Assembly: GCA_937138295.1 (NCBI GenBank)
Contig: CAKZOX010000019.1
Span: 1-64,000, forward strand
Length of the DNA stretch: 64,000 bases
Direction of reading: 5' to 3'
Origin: an uncultured Campylobacteraceae bacterium
GTDB taxonomy: Bacteria > Campylobacterota > Campylobacteria > Campylobacterales > Arcobacteraceae
How positions within the stretch are numbered: position 1 is the stretch's first letter; each line of letters opens with the position of its first letter. Below are positions 41,686 through 50,719 of this stretch, piece after piece. The notes below the pieces were generated by a model. The model saw only the letters and a program-made list of their open reading frames with translations, was not told where the DNA came from and did no database searches. Position numbers and translations under genes: made by a program.

Positions 41686-44494
41686 ATTTTAGCTCTTTAG
41701 CAAGATAATATCCTGTATGTGAACCACTTTTTTCATGGTTTTTTGCTAAGGCTTCAGGTGTACCTTCATCAACTATATTACCACCTTTACTTCCACCTTC
41801 AGGACCAATATCTATAACCCAATCAGAGTTTTTGATAATATCAAGATTATGTTCAATTACAATTACAGAGTTTCCTAATTCAACTAAGTGATGAAGAACT
41901 TTTGTAAGTCTATCAACATCTGCAAAATGTAAACCAGTAGTTGGTTCATCAAGAACATATAAAGTATTTCCAGTATCTTTTTTACTTAATTCTTTTGATA
42001 ACTTAATTCTTTGTGCTTCTCCACCTGAAAGTGTTACAGCATTTTGTCCTAAAGTAATATAACCTAAACCAACATCAACTAAAGTTTGTAGTTTATCTCT
42101 AATTTTAGGTACTTTTACAAAAAACTCTAAAGCCTCTTCAACACTCATACTTAAAACATCAGAAATATTTTTACCTCTATATAGTATTTCTAAAGTTTGG
42201 GCGTTGTATCTAGTTCCTTGACAATCATCACATTTAACCATAATATCTGGTAAGAAGTGCATTTCAATTTTTATTTCACCTTCCCCTTGACATTTTTCAC
42301 ATCTTCCACCTTTAACATTAAAAGAGAATCTTCCTATTTTATATCCTCTTAGTTGTGACTCTTTTGTTTGTGAAAATAAGTTTCTAATTTCATCCATAAG
42401 TCCTGTGTAAGTTGCAGGGTTTGATCTAGGAGTTCTACCAATTGGCGATTGGTCAAGATAGATTACTTTATCAAGTTTTTCTAATCCTGAAATCTCAACA
42501 CCATCAACTTTATTTACTTTTCTTGCATGGTTTAAAAGTTCTTTTGCAACAGGAAGCAGTGTTTGTAAAATAAGTGAAGATTTTCCACTTCCTGATACCC
42601 CTGTAATTGAACAAAGATTTTTTAGAGGAATTTCTACATTTAAATCTTTAATATTGTTGATGTTTACGTTTCTAATTTCAATAAATTCTTCTTGTGGTCT
42701 ATTATGAACATAATCAATTTTCTTTTTGCCACTTACATATTGTGCTGTCAAAGTTTTTGCTTTTTGCATTTGTTTTAAAGTTCCTGCAAAAACAATTTCT
42801 CCACCAAACTTTCCAGCATTTGGTCCAATATCAACTATATAATCAGCTGATTCAATAGTTTCTTTATCATGCTCAACAACAATTACAGTGTTACCTTTTT
42901 CTTGTAATGCTCTTAAAGTTTTGATAAGTTTATTAGTATCTCTTTCATGAAGTCCAATTGATGGTTCATCTAAAACATACATAACTCCCGTAAGTCCAGA
43001 ACCAATTTGTGAAGCGACTCTAATTCTTTGAGCTTCTCCCCCTGAAATTGTTCTAGCATCTCTACCTAAAGTAATATATCCTAAACCAACATCATGTAAA
43101 AAGAATATTCTTTCTTTTATTTCTTTTAAAATAGGTTTTGAAATCATTTGATCTTTTTGAGAAAAATGTTCAAAGTTTTTCTCATCTTGGAAAAATGCAT
43201 GGGTATCTTCAATTGGAACATTAATTACATCTGATATTTTTTTACCAGCTACAAAAACAGATTGAGATGACGGCTTTAATCTATTACCATTACAAGAATC
43301 ACATACTTTTTCAGTCATGTATTCAGCCATTTCTTTTTCATCTTTAATCATGTCATAGGCAAGTTTTACAATACCTTCCCATTTTCTAGTAAGTTTGTGC
43401 CTTTTCCATGTAAACTTAGCTTCCTCAACTCCACCATGTAAAATAGCTTTTTGTTGATGCATTGGTAAGTCATTAAAAGGAGTTTTAATATCAATTTCAG
43501 CTGCTTCACAATAAGCCATAAGCATTTTAAAATAGAAACCTTTATTAAATCCATAAATAACTTTTATGGCACCATCTTCAAGTGCTAAATCTCCATTTAC
43601 AACTTTTTTCATATCTAATGCATATCTTATACCTAACCCATCACAAGAACTACAAGCACCTTTTGGTGAGTTAAATGAAAATGATAGTGGTTCAAGTGGT
43701 TCAAATGAAATTTTACAAGAAAAACATGCCATATGTTCAGAGTAATGAATATGTTTTTCAACTCCAACATCTTCATGATTTAAAACTTCAATTTCAAGTT
43801 CTCCAAAAGATTCTTTTAATCCTTTTTCAACATCTTGAGCTATTCTGTCTTTATTTTCTTCTTTTACAACAACTCTATCAATTACTACTTTGATAGTGTG
43901 CATTTTGTTTTTTTCTAATTCAATATCTTCATCAAGTCTTGCCATAACTCCATCAATCATAGCTCTAACATAACCTTTTGTTCTAAGACTTTCTAAAAGG
44001 TCTGCAAATGTTCCTTTTTTTCTGTTGATTAGTGGTGCTAGTATTACAAGTTTTGAATTTTCTGGAAGTTTTAAAACTTGATCAATTACATCACTTGCAC
44101 TCATTTGTGAAATAGCTTCTCCACATTGATGACAATGCTGTTTACCAACTCTTGCGTACAATAATCTTAAGTAATCATAAACTTCCGTAATTGTTCCAAC
44201 AGTAGAACGTGGATTTTTAGAAGTTGTTTTTTGGTCAATTGCAATTGCAGGAGTTAAACCTTCAATTCTTTCTACATCTGGTTTCCCAACTTTATCTAAA
44301 AATTGTCTTGCATATGCAGATAATGACTCAATATATCTTCTTTGACCTTCTGCATACAAAGTATCAAATGCTAATGTTGACTTTCCAGAACCTGATAATC
44401 CAGTAAAAATAATAAGTTTATTTTTGGGTATTTCTAAATTAATATTTTTTAAATTATTCTCTTTGGCATTAAAAATTTTAATAGTATCTCTCAT
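41678..44494 (-). CDS. uvrA: Excinuclease ABC subunit A
   Basis: A 938-residue ATPase that scans DNA for bulky lesions with UvrB in nucleotide excision repair. Two ABC ATPase halves: Walker A GLSGSGKSTLAFDTLYAEGQ near residue 35 and GVSGSGKSSLILQTL in the second half; signatures TISGGEAQRIRVASQIG and TLSGGEAQRIKLSKEL. Zinc sites: CHQCG, CFSCK...CSSCDGLG and CEKCQGEGE...CDDCQGTRY. Full length and all motifs intact. DUF309 follows with overlap. Confidence 0.98.
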   Translation of the reverse strand: MRDTIKIFNAKENNLKNINLEIPKNKLIIFTGLSGSGKSTLAFDTLYAEGQRRYIESLSAYARQFLDKVGKPDVERIEGLTPAIAIDQKTTSKNPRSTVGTITEVYDYLRLLYARVGKQHCHQCGEAISQMSASDVIDQVLKLPENSKLVILAPLINRKKGTFADLLESLRTKGYVRAMIDGVMARLDEDIELEKNKMHTIKVVIDRVVVKEENKDRIAQDVEKGLKESFGELEIEVLNHEDVGVEKHIHYSEHMACFSCKISFEPLEPLSFSFNSPKGACSSCDGLGIRYALDMKKVVNGDLALEDGAIKVIYGFNKGFYFKMLMAYCEAAEIDIKTPFNDLPMHQQKAILHGGVEEAKFTWKRHKLTRKWEGIVKLAYDMIKDEKEMAEYMTEKVCDSCNGNRLKPSSQSVFVAGKKISDVINVPIEDTHAFFQDEKNFEHFSQKDQMISKPILKEIKERIFFLHDVGLGYITLGRDARTISGGEAQRIRVASQIGSGLTGVMYVLDEPSIGLHERDTNKLIKTLRALQEKGNTVIVVEHDKETIESADYIVDIGPNAGKFGGEIVFAGTLKQMQKAKTLTAQYVSGKKKIDYVHNRPQEEFIEIRNVNINNIKDLNVEIPLKNLCSITGVSGSGKSSLILQTLLPVAKELLNHARKVNKVDGVEISGLEKLDKVIYLDQSPIGRTPRSNPATYTGLMDEIRNLFSQTKESQLRGYKIGRFSFNVKGGRCEKCQGEGEIKIEMHFLPDIMVKCDDCQGTRYNAQTLEILYRGKNISDVLSMSVEEALEFFVKVPKIRDKLQTLVDVGLGYITLGQNAVTLSGGEAQRIKLSKELSKKDTGNTLYVLDEPTTGLHFADVDRLTKVLHHLVELGNSVIVIEHNLDIIKNSDWVIDIGPEGGSKGGNIVDEGTPEALAKNHEKSGSHTGYYLAKELKYV

Positions 44495-44586
44495 ATCTCA
44501 CCTTTGAAAAAATAAGTGAATATTATATGATAGATTGATGTATTTTAGGCTTAATAAATGGCTTACTAATTTTAATTTGGCTATAT

Positions 44587-44592
44587 TATAAT
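44587..44592 (+). promoter_or_regulatory. -10 box of the aconitase-like gene
   Basis: TATAAT at 44587-44592, within the uvrA/aconitase-like divergent gap, about 26 bases before the TTG start. Confidence 0.45.
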
Positions 44593-44618
44593 AACGAAAA
44601 ATAATATTGGGTGATGAA

Positions 44619-47159
44619 TTGACAAAATTTGAAAACGAATTGACATATGGTGATACAAGTTTTTACTATTGTGATTTAAGAAAAGTATTTGAACAGTATC
44701 CTAAACTTAAAAAATTACCTAATATTTTAAAATTACTATTAGAAATGAATCTTAGAAATCATCAAGAATCTAGTATTGAGGATATTATTGAAGCATTTTT
44801 AAAAAGAAATAATGAGTTTGAATTAAATATTACTCCAACTAGATTACTTATGGATGATATTAATGGAATTCCACCTTTAATGGAATTTACACTTATAAAA
44901 GAACATCTTTACTCAAAAAACAATGATGTATCTAATTTTAATCCACAAATAATGATTGACTTAATTGTTGACCACTCTTTAATTGCCCAAAGTGTAGCTA
45001 CAAATCATAGTTTAAATACAAATTTAAAAATAGAAATAGACACAAATAAACAAAAGTATCATTTCCTAAAATGGGTAAGCCAAAATTTTGAAAACATAAA
45101 TATAGTTACTCCAGGTTTTGGAATAGGTCATCAAATAAACCTTGAACATCTAGCAACTATGATTAGTATTGAGGAATTTAACGGAAAACAATATATGATT
45201 CCTGAGTCACTTTTAGGAACTGATATTCACACTAATATGATAAGTAGTTTGGGAGTTTTATCTTATAGTATTGAAGAAACTGATTGCTTAACTTCAATGT
45301 TAGGTGCTCCTGTACATATTACTTTACCAAAAGTTTTAGGTATAGAAATTATTGGAAATAAAGAAAACTATCTAAATGTAACTGACATTGTTTTAAATCT
45401 TACAAACTTTTTAATAGAGTCAAAATTGAATTATGATTTTGTTGAATTTTTTGGGGATGGGGTAAAACTATTGTCATTGGAAGATAGAGCTACTATCACA
45501 AATATGTCTAATGAATATAATGTTAAATGTGCCTATTTTAGTGTAGATGAGGAAACAATTAATTATGCTGAAAAGACAAGAAATGTTGATGCCTCATTAA
45601 TAAAAGATTACTACAAAAGACAAGCATTGTATTTTAAAGAAGATATACAATTAGAATATGATGAAATAATTCAATTTGATTTATCTCAAGTAAAAGCAGC
45701 AATTGCAGGTCCTAAATATCCATTTGCAAAAGTGAACTTAGAAAAAGTGCCAAGTAAATTGGAAAGTTTTAAAAGAGGAAATATTTTAAGGGATAATGAT
45801 ATTGTTTTAGCTTCAATAACTTCTTGTTTATCTACATCAAATCCATTTCTAATAATTCAAGCTGGATTATTAGCAAAAAATGCAATATCAAAAGGTTTAA
45901 GTGTAAACCCAAATATTAAAACTTCATTTATTCCTGGTTCTAGAACTGTTAAAAAATATTTAGAACAGATAGGGCTTCTAGTATATTTTGAGAAATTAGG
46001 TTTTTCAATAAATGGATATGGTTGTGCTGTTTGCTATGGTAATAGTGGAGATTTATTTACAAATGTTGAAAATGAAATAAAACAATATAATTTAAATTTA
46101 TCAAGTGTAAGTTCTGGAAATAGAAATCAAGAAGGTTTTATTCATCCTTTGATTAAATCAAATTGGATTATGTCACCTGCTTTAGTAATTGCATATTGTC
46201 TAAAGGGAAGTGTTAATTTTAATATAAAAAGTGACTTAATCTCAAAAGGAACATATTTAAATGATATTTGGCCAAGTGATATTGAAGTCAATAAACTTGT
46301 TAATCAAATAAATTATAAAGAATTTTCTAAAAAATATATGAACATATTTTTAGGGGAAACTCATTGGCAAGAGATAGATACAGATGAATCTATTTTATAT
46401 CAGTGGAATAAAAACTCTTTAATTATTAATCCAATAAATCATATAAAAGATGTTTATCTAACAAAAGTGAATTTAAATTACTCTTCAATTATTTCAATTT
46501 TAGGAGATGATGTTATAGGTGAAGATATTATGCCAATGGGTAAAATAACAAAAGACTCAAATGCAGGAAAATATCTTTTAAGTTTAAATGTTCATGAAGA
46601 TAATCTAGGTACATATGAATCTAGAAAAACAAATTATGATGTTTTAGTTAAATCTGTTTTTTCTAGTGTAAATATTAAAAATCTTATTATTCAAAAAGAA
46701 GGTGCATTTACAAAAGATTTTATAAATGATGAAACGATTGAATTAGAAGAATTTGCAAATAAATCAAAAGCTTCAAATACACCAATATTAATTTTTACGG
46801 GTAAAAACTTTGGAATTGGAAAAAACTTAGATGCAGCAGCTAAGGCAATGAAACTATTAGGAATAGATGTTGTCATTTGTGAAAGTATTAATGAAAGTTT
46901 TAGAAAAAGTTTAATTGATTTTGGTATTTTCCCTTTAAAACTTGAAAATCAAAGTTTAGAATCATTAAATTTATTAGGTGATGAAAAAATATATGTATAT
47001 TCTTTAAATCTAATTCCTAATGAGAAGCTTCAAATAGAAATAACACAAAATAATAAAATGAAAAAAGTGTTGGTCTCATCACTCTTAAAAACAAATAATG
47101 AGATTATATACTTTAAAAATGGTGGAAAAACATCATATTTAATGAAAAATCTGATATAA
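44619..47159 (+). CDS. Aconitase-family protein with degraded active site
   Basis: 846 residues, all four aconitase A (AcnA/IRP1-type) domains recognisable. Kept: D118-H119 (VDHS), D202 and H204 (GTDIHT), E276 (VEFFGDG), N501-R502 (SGNRN) and the three cluster cysteines C403 (ITSCLSTSNP), C469 and C472 (GYGCAVCYGNSG). Lost relative to aconitase, from memory of the conserved residues: the serine of GTDSHT (I203), the second arginine of GNRNFEGR (F507), the arginine after 'MM' in domain 4 (K678), and the catalytic GSSRD serine and arginine, here GKNLD (K735, N736, L737). So it probably binds a 4Fe-4S cluster but cannot act as a normal aconitase. TTG 44619 follows GGTGAT; TTG 44607 is the alternative. 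Confidence 0.88.
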   Translation: MTKFENELTYGDTSFYYCDLRKVFEQYPKLKKLPNILKLLLEMNLRNHQESSIEDIIEAFLKRNNEFELNITPTRLLMDDINGIPPLMEFTLIKEHLYSKNNDVSNFNPQIMIDLIVDHSLIAQSVATNHSLNTNLKIEIDTNKQKYHFLKWVSQNFENINIVTPGFGIGHQINLEHLATMISIEEFNGKQYMIPESLLGTDIHTNMISSLGVLSYSIEETDCLTSMLGAPVHITLPKVLGIEIIGNKENYLNVTDIVLNLTNFLIESKLNYDFVEFFGDGVKLLSLEDRATITNMSNEYNVKCAYFSVDEETINYAEKTRNVDASLIKDYYKRQALYFKEDIQLEYDEIIQFDLSQVKAAIAGPKYPFAKVNLEKVPSKLESFKRGNILRDNDIVLASITSCLSTSNPFLIIQAGLLAKNAISKGLSVNPNIKTSFIPGSRTVKKYLEQIGLLVYFEKLGFSINGYGCAVCYGNSGDLFTNVENEIKQYNLNLSSVSSGNRNQEGFIHPLIKSNWIMSPALVIAYCLKGSVNFNIKSDLISKGTYLNDIWPSDIEVNKLVNQINYKEFSKKYMNIFLGETHWQEIDTDESILYQWNKNSLIINPINHIKDVYLTKVNLNYSSIISILGDDVIGEDIMPMGKITKDSNAGKYLLSLNVHEDNLGTYESRKTNYDVLVKSVFSSVNIKNLIIQKEGAFTKDFINDETIELEEFANKSKASNTPILIFTGKNFGIGKNLDAAAKAMKLLGIDVVICESINESFRKSLIDFGIFPLKLENQSLESLNLLGDEKIYVYSLNLIPNEKLQIEITQNNKMKKVLVSSLLKTNNEIIYFKNGGKTSYLMKNLI

Positions 47160-47160
47160 T
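47155..47160 (+). promoter_or_regulatory. -10 box of the SCO/kinase operon
   Basis: TATAAT at 47155-47160, overlapping the stop codon of the aconitase-like gene; transcript start near 47167, 74 bases before the SCO-like ATG. Confidence 0.45.
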
Positions 47161-47240
47161 AATTAATTAAATTTTGGGATTAATACTTTTATAACATTAA
47201 TTTATAATTTTTTAAACAGAAAAAATTTAATAGGAAAAAA

Positions 47241-47795
47241 ATGAAGAATCATATTTTAAATTATCTAATAACTCCTATTATTTTAATTGTTGTTATAGTG
47301 GTGATTTCTTTTTCTCCTACATTTTTCCCAAAAAATACTATTTCAAATGTTAACAAAAGTATAAAAAGTGATTTCTTCAAAGATAAAAAAAGCGAAAATA
47401 TAATTTTGTTCTTTGGATATGTTGGATGTGTTGATATTTGCACACCTAGATTAAAAGAGATATCAGATGTTTATGAAGAAATAAAAGATGACATTGATGT
47501 GAAATTTTATTTTATAAATTTAACTGATAGTATTAGTAATGAAATTGCAGATTTATTTGTAAAAAACTTTAACAAAGATTTTACCGGTATTCAATTGCAA
47601 AAAAAAGATTTAGTAACATTAAAGAATGATTTTGATGTTTTTAGTGTAAAAAGCTTAGTTAGTGATTATGATTTAGATCATACTTCATTTCTTTTTTTAG
47701 TGAAAAGAGAGAATGATGAATATAAAATAAGAAAAATATTCACAGCTAGTAAGTTTGAAAAAGAGATTTTAGTAAAAAGTATTTTAGGAAAATAA
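47241..47795 (+). CDS. SCO1/SenC-like membrane-anchored thioredoxin-fold protein
   Basis: A 184-residue protein with one N-terminal membrane helix (about 8-28) and a periplasmic thioredoxin-like domain. C63 and C67 in GCVDIC correspond to the CxxxC copper site of SCO proteins, and H147 (LDHTSFLF) to the third ligand. The usual proline after the first cysteine is replaced by valine. Classical role: copper delivery to cytochrome oxidase CuA or thiol reduction. Here it is followed by three signalling genes, starting three bases away, so it may serve as a copper or redox sensor. Confidence 0.82.
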   Translation: MKNHILNYLITPIILIVVIVVISFSPTFFPKNTISNVNKSIKSDFFKDKKSENIILFFGYVGCVDICTPRLKEISDVYEEIKDDIDVKFYFINLTDSISNEIADLFVKNFNKDFTGIQLQKKDLVTLKNDFDVFSVKSLVSDYDLDHTSFLFLVKRENDEYKIRKIFTASKFEKEILVKSILGK

Positions 47796-47798
47796 ACA

Positions 47799-49502
47799 AT
47801 GTCAATTATAGGTAGTTTATACGAAGAGGAAAGCAACAGCAATTTAAAAACTGATCATCAAAAAGCTGATAAGTTTATGATGCAAATTATGTTTCTAAAT
47901 TGGGTGTTAGTTTCAACTTTTGGTGGTTATTTTTATCAAACTTATATGTTTGGATTTATAACAGGTGGAATTCTTTTTATTACATCATTTATCTTTTATA
48001 AACTTTATTCTGGTAAAGCAATTTTTAGAATTATAATTGGAATTTTACTTCCAATTTTTGCAATGATTTTAGTTCAACAAAGTTTTGGACGAATTGAGAT
48101 GCACTTCCATTATTTTGTATTATTGGCTTTCTTAACAATTTATAAAGATTATAAGCCTGTAACTATATCTGCTATTGTAATAGTAATTCAGCATTTAGTG
48201 TTTACATATTTACAATTAAACGAAGTCTCTTTATTTGGAATTAATGTAATTATTTATAATTACGGATGTTCTTATGATATAGCTTTATTACATGGTTTTT
48301 TTGTTTTACTTGAATGGACAATTTTAAGAATAATTATTAAAAATAACATACTAAATTTTGAAAAAATACATGAATATAAAAGTAAACTTTTAAAGAAATC
48401 TTTAGATGTAATAAATCAAAATCTTATTGCTTCTAAAACTGATTTAAAAGGAATTATTACAGAAGTTAGTGATAAATTTTGTGAAATTTCTAAATATTCT
48501 AGGGAAGAATTAATTGGAAAAAGTCATAACATTGTTAGACACCCTGATATGCCTGTAGAGTTGTACAAAGATATTTGGAATACTATAAAATCTAAAAAAA
48601 CATGGCATGGTGAAATAAAAAACTTAGATAAAAATGGCGATGCTTATTGGGTAGATACAACAATAATTCCTGATTTCGATAGTGATGATAATCATGTAGG
48701 ATATACATCAATTAGACATGATATTACAAACAACAAGAAAATAGAAGTTTTAAATACTCAATTAATTGATGAAATGACTGAAAATAAGAAAAAAGAGTTA
48801 TTATTAATTGAACAAAATAAAATGGCTGCTTTAGGTGAAATGATTGGAAATATTGCCCATCAATGGAAACAGCCATTAAATACTATTTCTATAATAGTTT
48901 CAGGATTAAAACTTGAGAAAATTATGGGAACATTAAAAGTAGAAGAGCTTGAAAAACCTTTTGATGATATTTTAGATTCAATAAATTATTCATCAAATAC
49001 AATCAATACTTTTAAAAACTTTGTAAAAGAGAAAAAAGAGAAAAAAGAGATGATTGTTCAAGATAGAATTGAACAGTCTCTTAAAATTGTAGGACCTGTT
49101 TTAGAATATAATGATATACAATTAAAGCTTGAATTAAATAAAGATAAACCAATTTCATTTGTGTCTGTTTCAGGTGAATTAGATGAGGTTATTATCAATA
49201 TTTTAAATAATGCAAAAGATGCAATTATCGAAAATAAAATAATAGATTCTTGGATAAAAATAGAAGTTACTAAGAATGATTCAAAATGTATTGTTTCAAT
49301 AGAAGATAATGCAGGGGGTATTCCGGATCATATAATTGATAGTATTTTTGATCAATACTATACTACAAAAGAGAATTCAAATGGTACTGGTATTGGATTA
49401 TATATGAGTAGAAGAATTATAACAGAAACATTAAATGGTGATTTATATGTTAAAAATAGTGAAAATGGAGCTAAGTTTTTTATAGAATTTAATACAAATT
49501 AG
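47799..49502 (+). CDS. PAS-domain membrane histidine kinase
   Basis: A 567-residue kinase. About six N-terminal membrane helices (30-190) of MASE-like type, PAS domain of the Aer type (about 205-310: GIITEVSDKFCEISKYSREE, HNIVRHPDMP, YWVDTTIIPDFD), then coiled coil, H-box NIAHQWKQPLN with H354, N-box NILNNAKD, G1 IEDNAGGIPDH, F-box FDQYYTTKE, G2 NGTGIGLYMSR. The NIVRHPDMP PAS often binds FAD or heme for redox/oxygen sensing. Three bases after the SCO-like gene, so the two are likely one functional unit. Confidence 0.9.
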   Translation: MSIIGSLYEEESNSNLKTDHQKADKFMMQIMFLNWVLVSTFGGYFYQTYMFGFITGGILFITSFIFYKLYSGKAIFRIIIGILLPIFAMILVQQSFGRIEMHFHYFVLLAFLTIYKDYKPVTISAIVIVIQHLVFTYLQLNEVSLFGINVIIYNYGCSYDIALLHGFFVLLEWTILRIIIKNNILNFEKIHEYKSKLLKKSLDVINQNLIASKTDLKGIITEVSDKFCEISKYSREELIGKSHNIVRHPDMPVELYKDIWNTIKSKKTWHGEIKNLDKNGDAYWVDTTIIPDFDSDDNHVGYTSIRHDITNNKKIEVLNTQLIDEMTENKKKELLLIEQNKMAALGEMIGNIAHQWKQPLNTISIIVSGLKLEKIMGTLKVEELEKPFDDILDSINYSSNTINTFKNFVKEKKEKKEMIVQDRIEQSLKIVGPVLEYNDIQLKLELNKDKPISFVSVSGELDEVIINILNNAKDAIIENKIIDSWIKIEVTKNDSKCIVSIEDNAGGIPDHIIDSIFDQYYTTKENSNGTGIGLYMSRRIITETLNGDLYVKNSENGAKFFIEFNTN

Positions 49503-49522
49503 ATTAATTAAGTTTTTAATGT

Positions 49523-49528
49523 TATAAT
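49523..49528 (+). promoter_or_regulatory. Internal -10 box before the REC-kinase gene
   Basis: TATAAT at 49523-49528 in the 72-base gap, 46 bases before ATG 49575; allows separate transcription of the REC-kinase and cyclase genes. Confidence 0.4.
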
Positions 49529-49574
49529 CTACATTATATTACTAAGAATGTGATAGATTGACTGGAACTAAATT

Positions 49575-50711
49575 ATGAAAAAAAACAAAATATTAATTGT
49601 AGATGATGATAAATCAAGTCAAGATCTAATGGCAACTATTTTACAAAAAAATTATGAAATTAAAGTTGCAAACAATGGAAAAATTGCATTAGAAATTTTG
49701 GATATCTATACAATTGATTTAATTTTACTTGACATAAACATGCCTGTAATGGATGGTTATGAGTTTGCAAAAGTTCTAAAGAAAACAAAAAAACTAAAAC
49801 ACATTCCTTTTATATTTTTGACTACAAAAAATAGTGAAGATTCTATAGTTGAAGGCTTTAATTTAGGTGCTAAGGATTTTATATCCAAACCAGTAAAAAA
49901 AGAAGAATTAAAACTTAGAATAAAAACACAACTAAAAATTTCTAAACTTCAAAACAAACTTCTATATAAAATTAATTTAATTAAAACAAAAAATGAAATT
50001 ATATTAAAGCAAGAAAGATTAAGTGCCATGGCTGAGATGTTAGATGCAGTTGCTCATCAATGGAAACAACCTTTATCTATCATACTTTTAAATATTGAAC
50101 AAATAGTTATGGAATTTAACTATGATGCTTTAACTAAAGATTCTGCAAATAATCTTTTAGAGCATATAAAAAAACAATCACATCATTTAATTGATACCTT
50201 AGATGATTTTAGAAGTTTCTTTAGAAATGATAAAGAGATTATTCCTTTTAGCTACTATGATATGATTGAGAGTGTTAAAGATCTTATAAAAACTGAATTT
50301 ATTAAAGAGAATATAAATTTTGAAAATAAAGTTGATAAAACCATTATGATAGGGGCTAGTAAAAGTGAATTTAGACATGTTTATATAAACCTGATAGCAA
50401 ATTCAAAATTTGCTTTTAATGATAATAATATAAAAAATAAAAAAATCACAATTTCTAATTACACTGATGAAGATTACAATTACTTTACCTTTGAAGATAA
50501 TGCTGGTGGAATTAAAGAAGAGATTATCAAGGATATTTTTAATTTAAATGTAAGTGGTAGAAAAGAGAAGGGTGGAACAGGTACAGGTCTATATCTTTCA
50601 AAAATAATAGTAGAAAAGTACAATGGAACTATATCTGTCGAAAACAAAAATAAAGGTGCATGTTTTACAATTAAACTACCTAAGTTAAAAGAATTAAGTT
50701 CTAATAGTTAA
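49575..50711 (+). CDS. Receiver-histidine kinase hybrid
   Basis: A 378-residue soluble hybrid: receiver domain 1-120 (acidic D10-D12, phospho-acceptor D53 in LLDINMPVMDG, lysine in FISKPVKKEE), coiled coil, then kinase core with H161 in VAHQWKQP, N-box NLIANSKFAF, G1 FEDNAGGIKEE and G2 GTGTGLYLSK. No membrane helix. Receiver-first kinases usually take phosphate from another kinase and tune their own output. Likely the next step after the upstream PAS kinase; nine bases before the cyclase gene. Confidence 0.9.
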   Translation: MKKNKILIVDDDKSSQDLMATILQKNYEIKVANNGKIALEILDIYTIDLILLDINMPVMDGYEFAKVLKKTKKLKHIPFIFLTTKNSEDSIVEGFNLGAKDFISKPVKKEELKLRIKTQLKISKLQNKLLYKINLIKTKNEIILKQERLSAMAEMLDAVAHQWKQPLSIILLNIEQIVMEFNYDALTKDSANNLLEHIKKQSHHLIDTLDDFRSFFRNDKEIIPFSYYDMIESVKDLIKTEFIKENINFENKVDKTIMIGASKSEFRHVYINLIANSKFAFNDNNIKNKKITISNYTDEDYNYFTFEDNAGGIKEEIIKDIFNLNVSGRKEKGGTGTGLYLSKIIVEKYNGTISVENKNKGACFTIKLPKLKELSSNS

Positions 50712-50719
50712 GGTTAAAA

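Noticed and set aside
44607-47159. Ordinary aconitase (acnA) call
   Set aside because: The catalytic GSSRD block and several other active-site residues are replaced, so a plain enzyme call would mislead.
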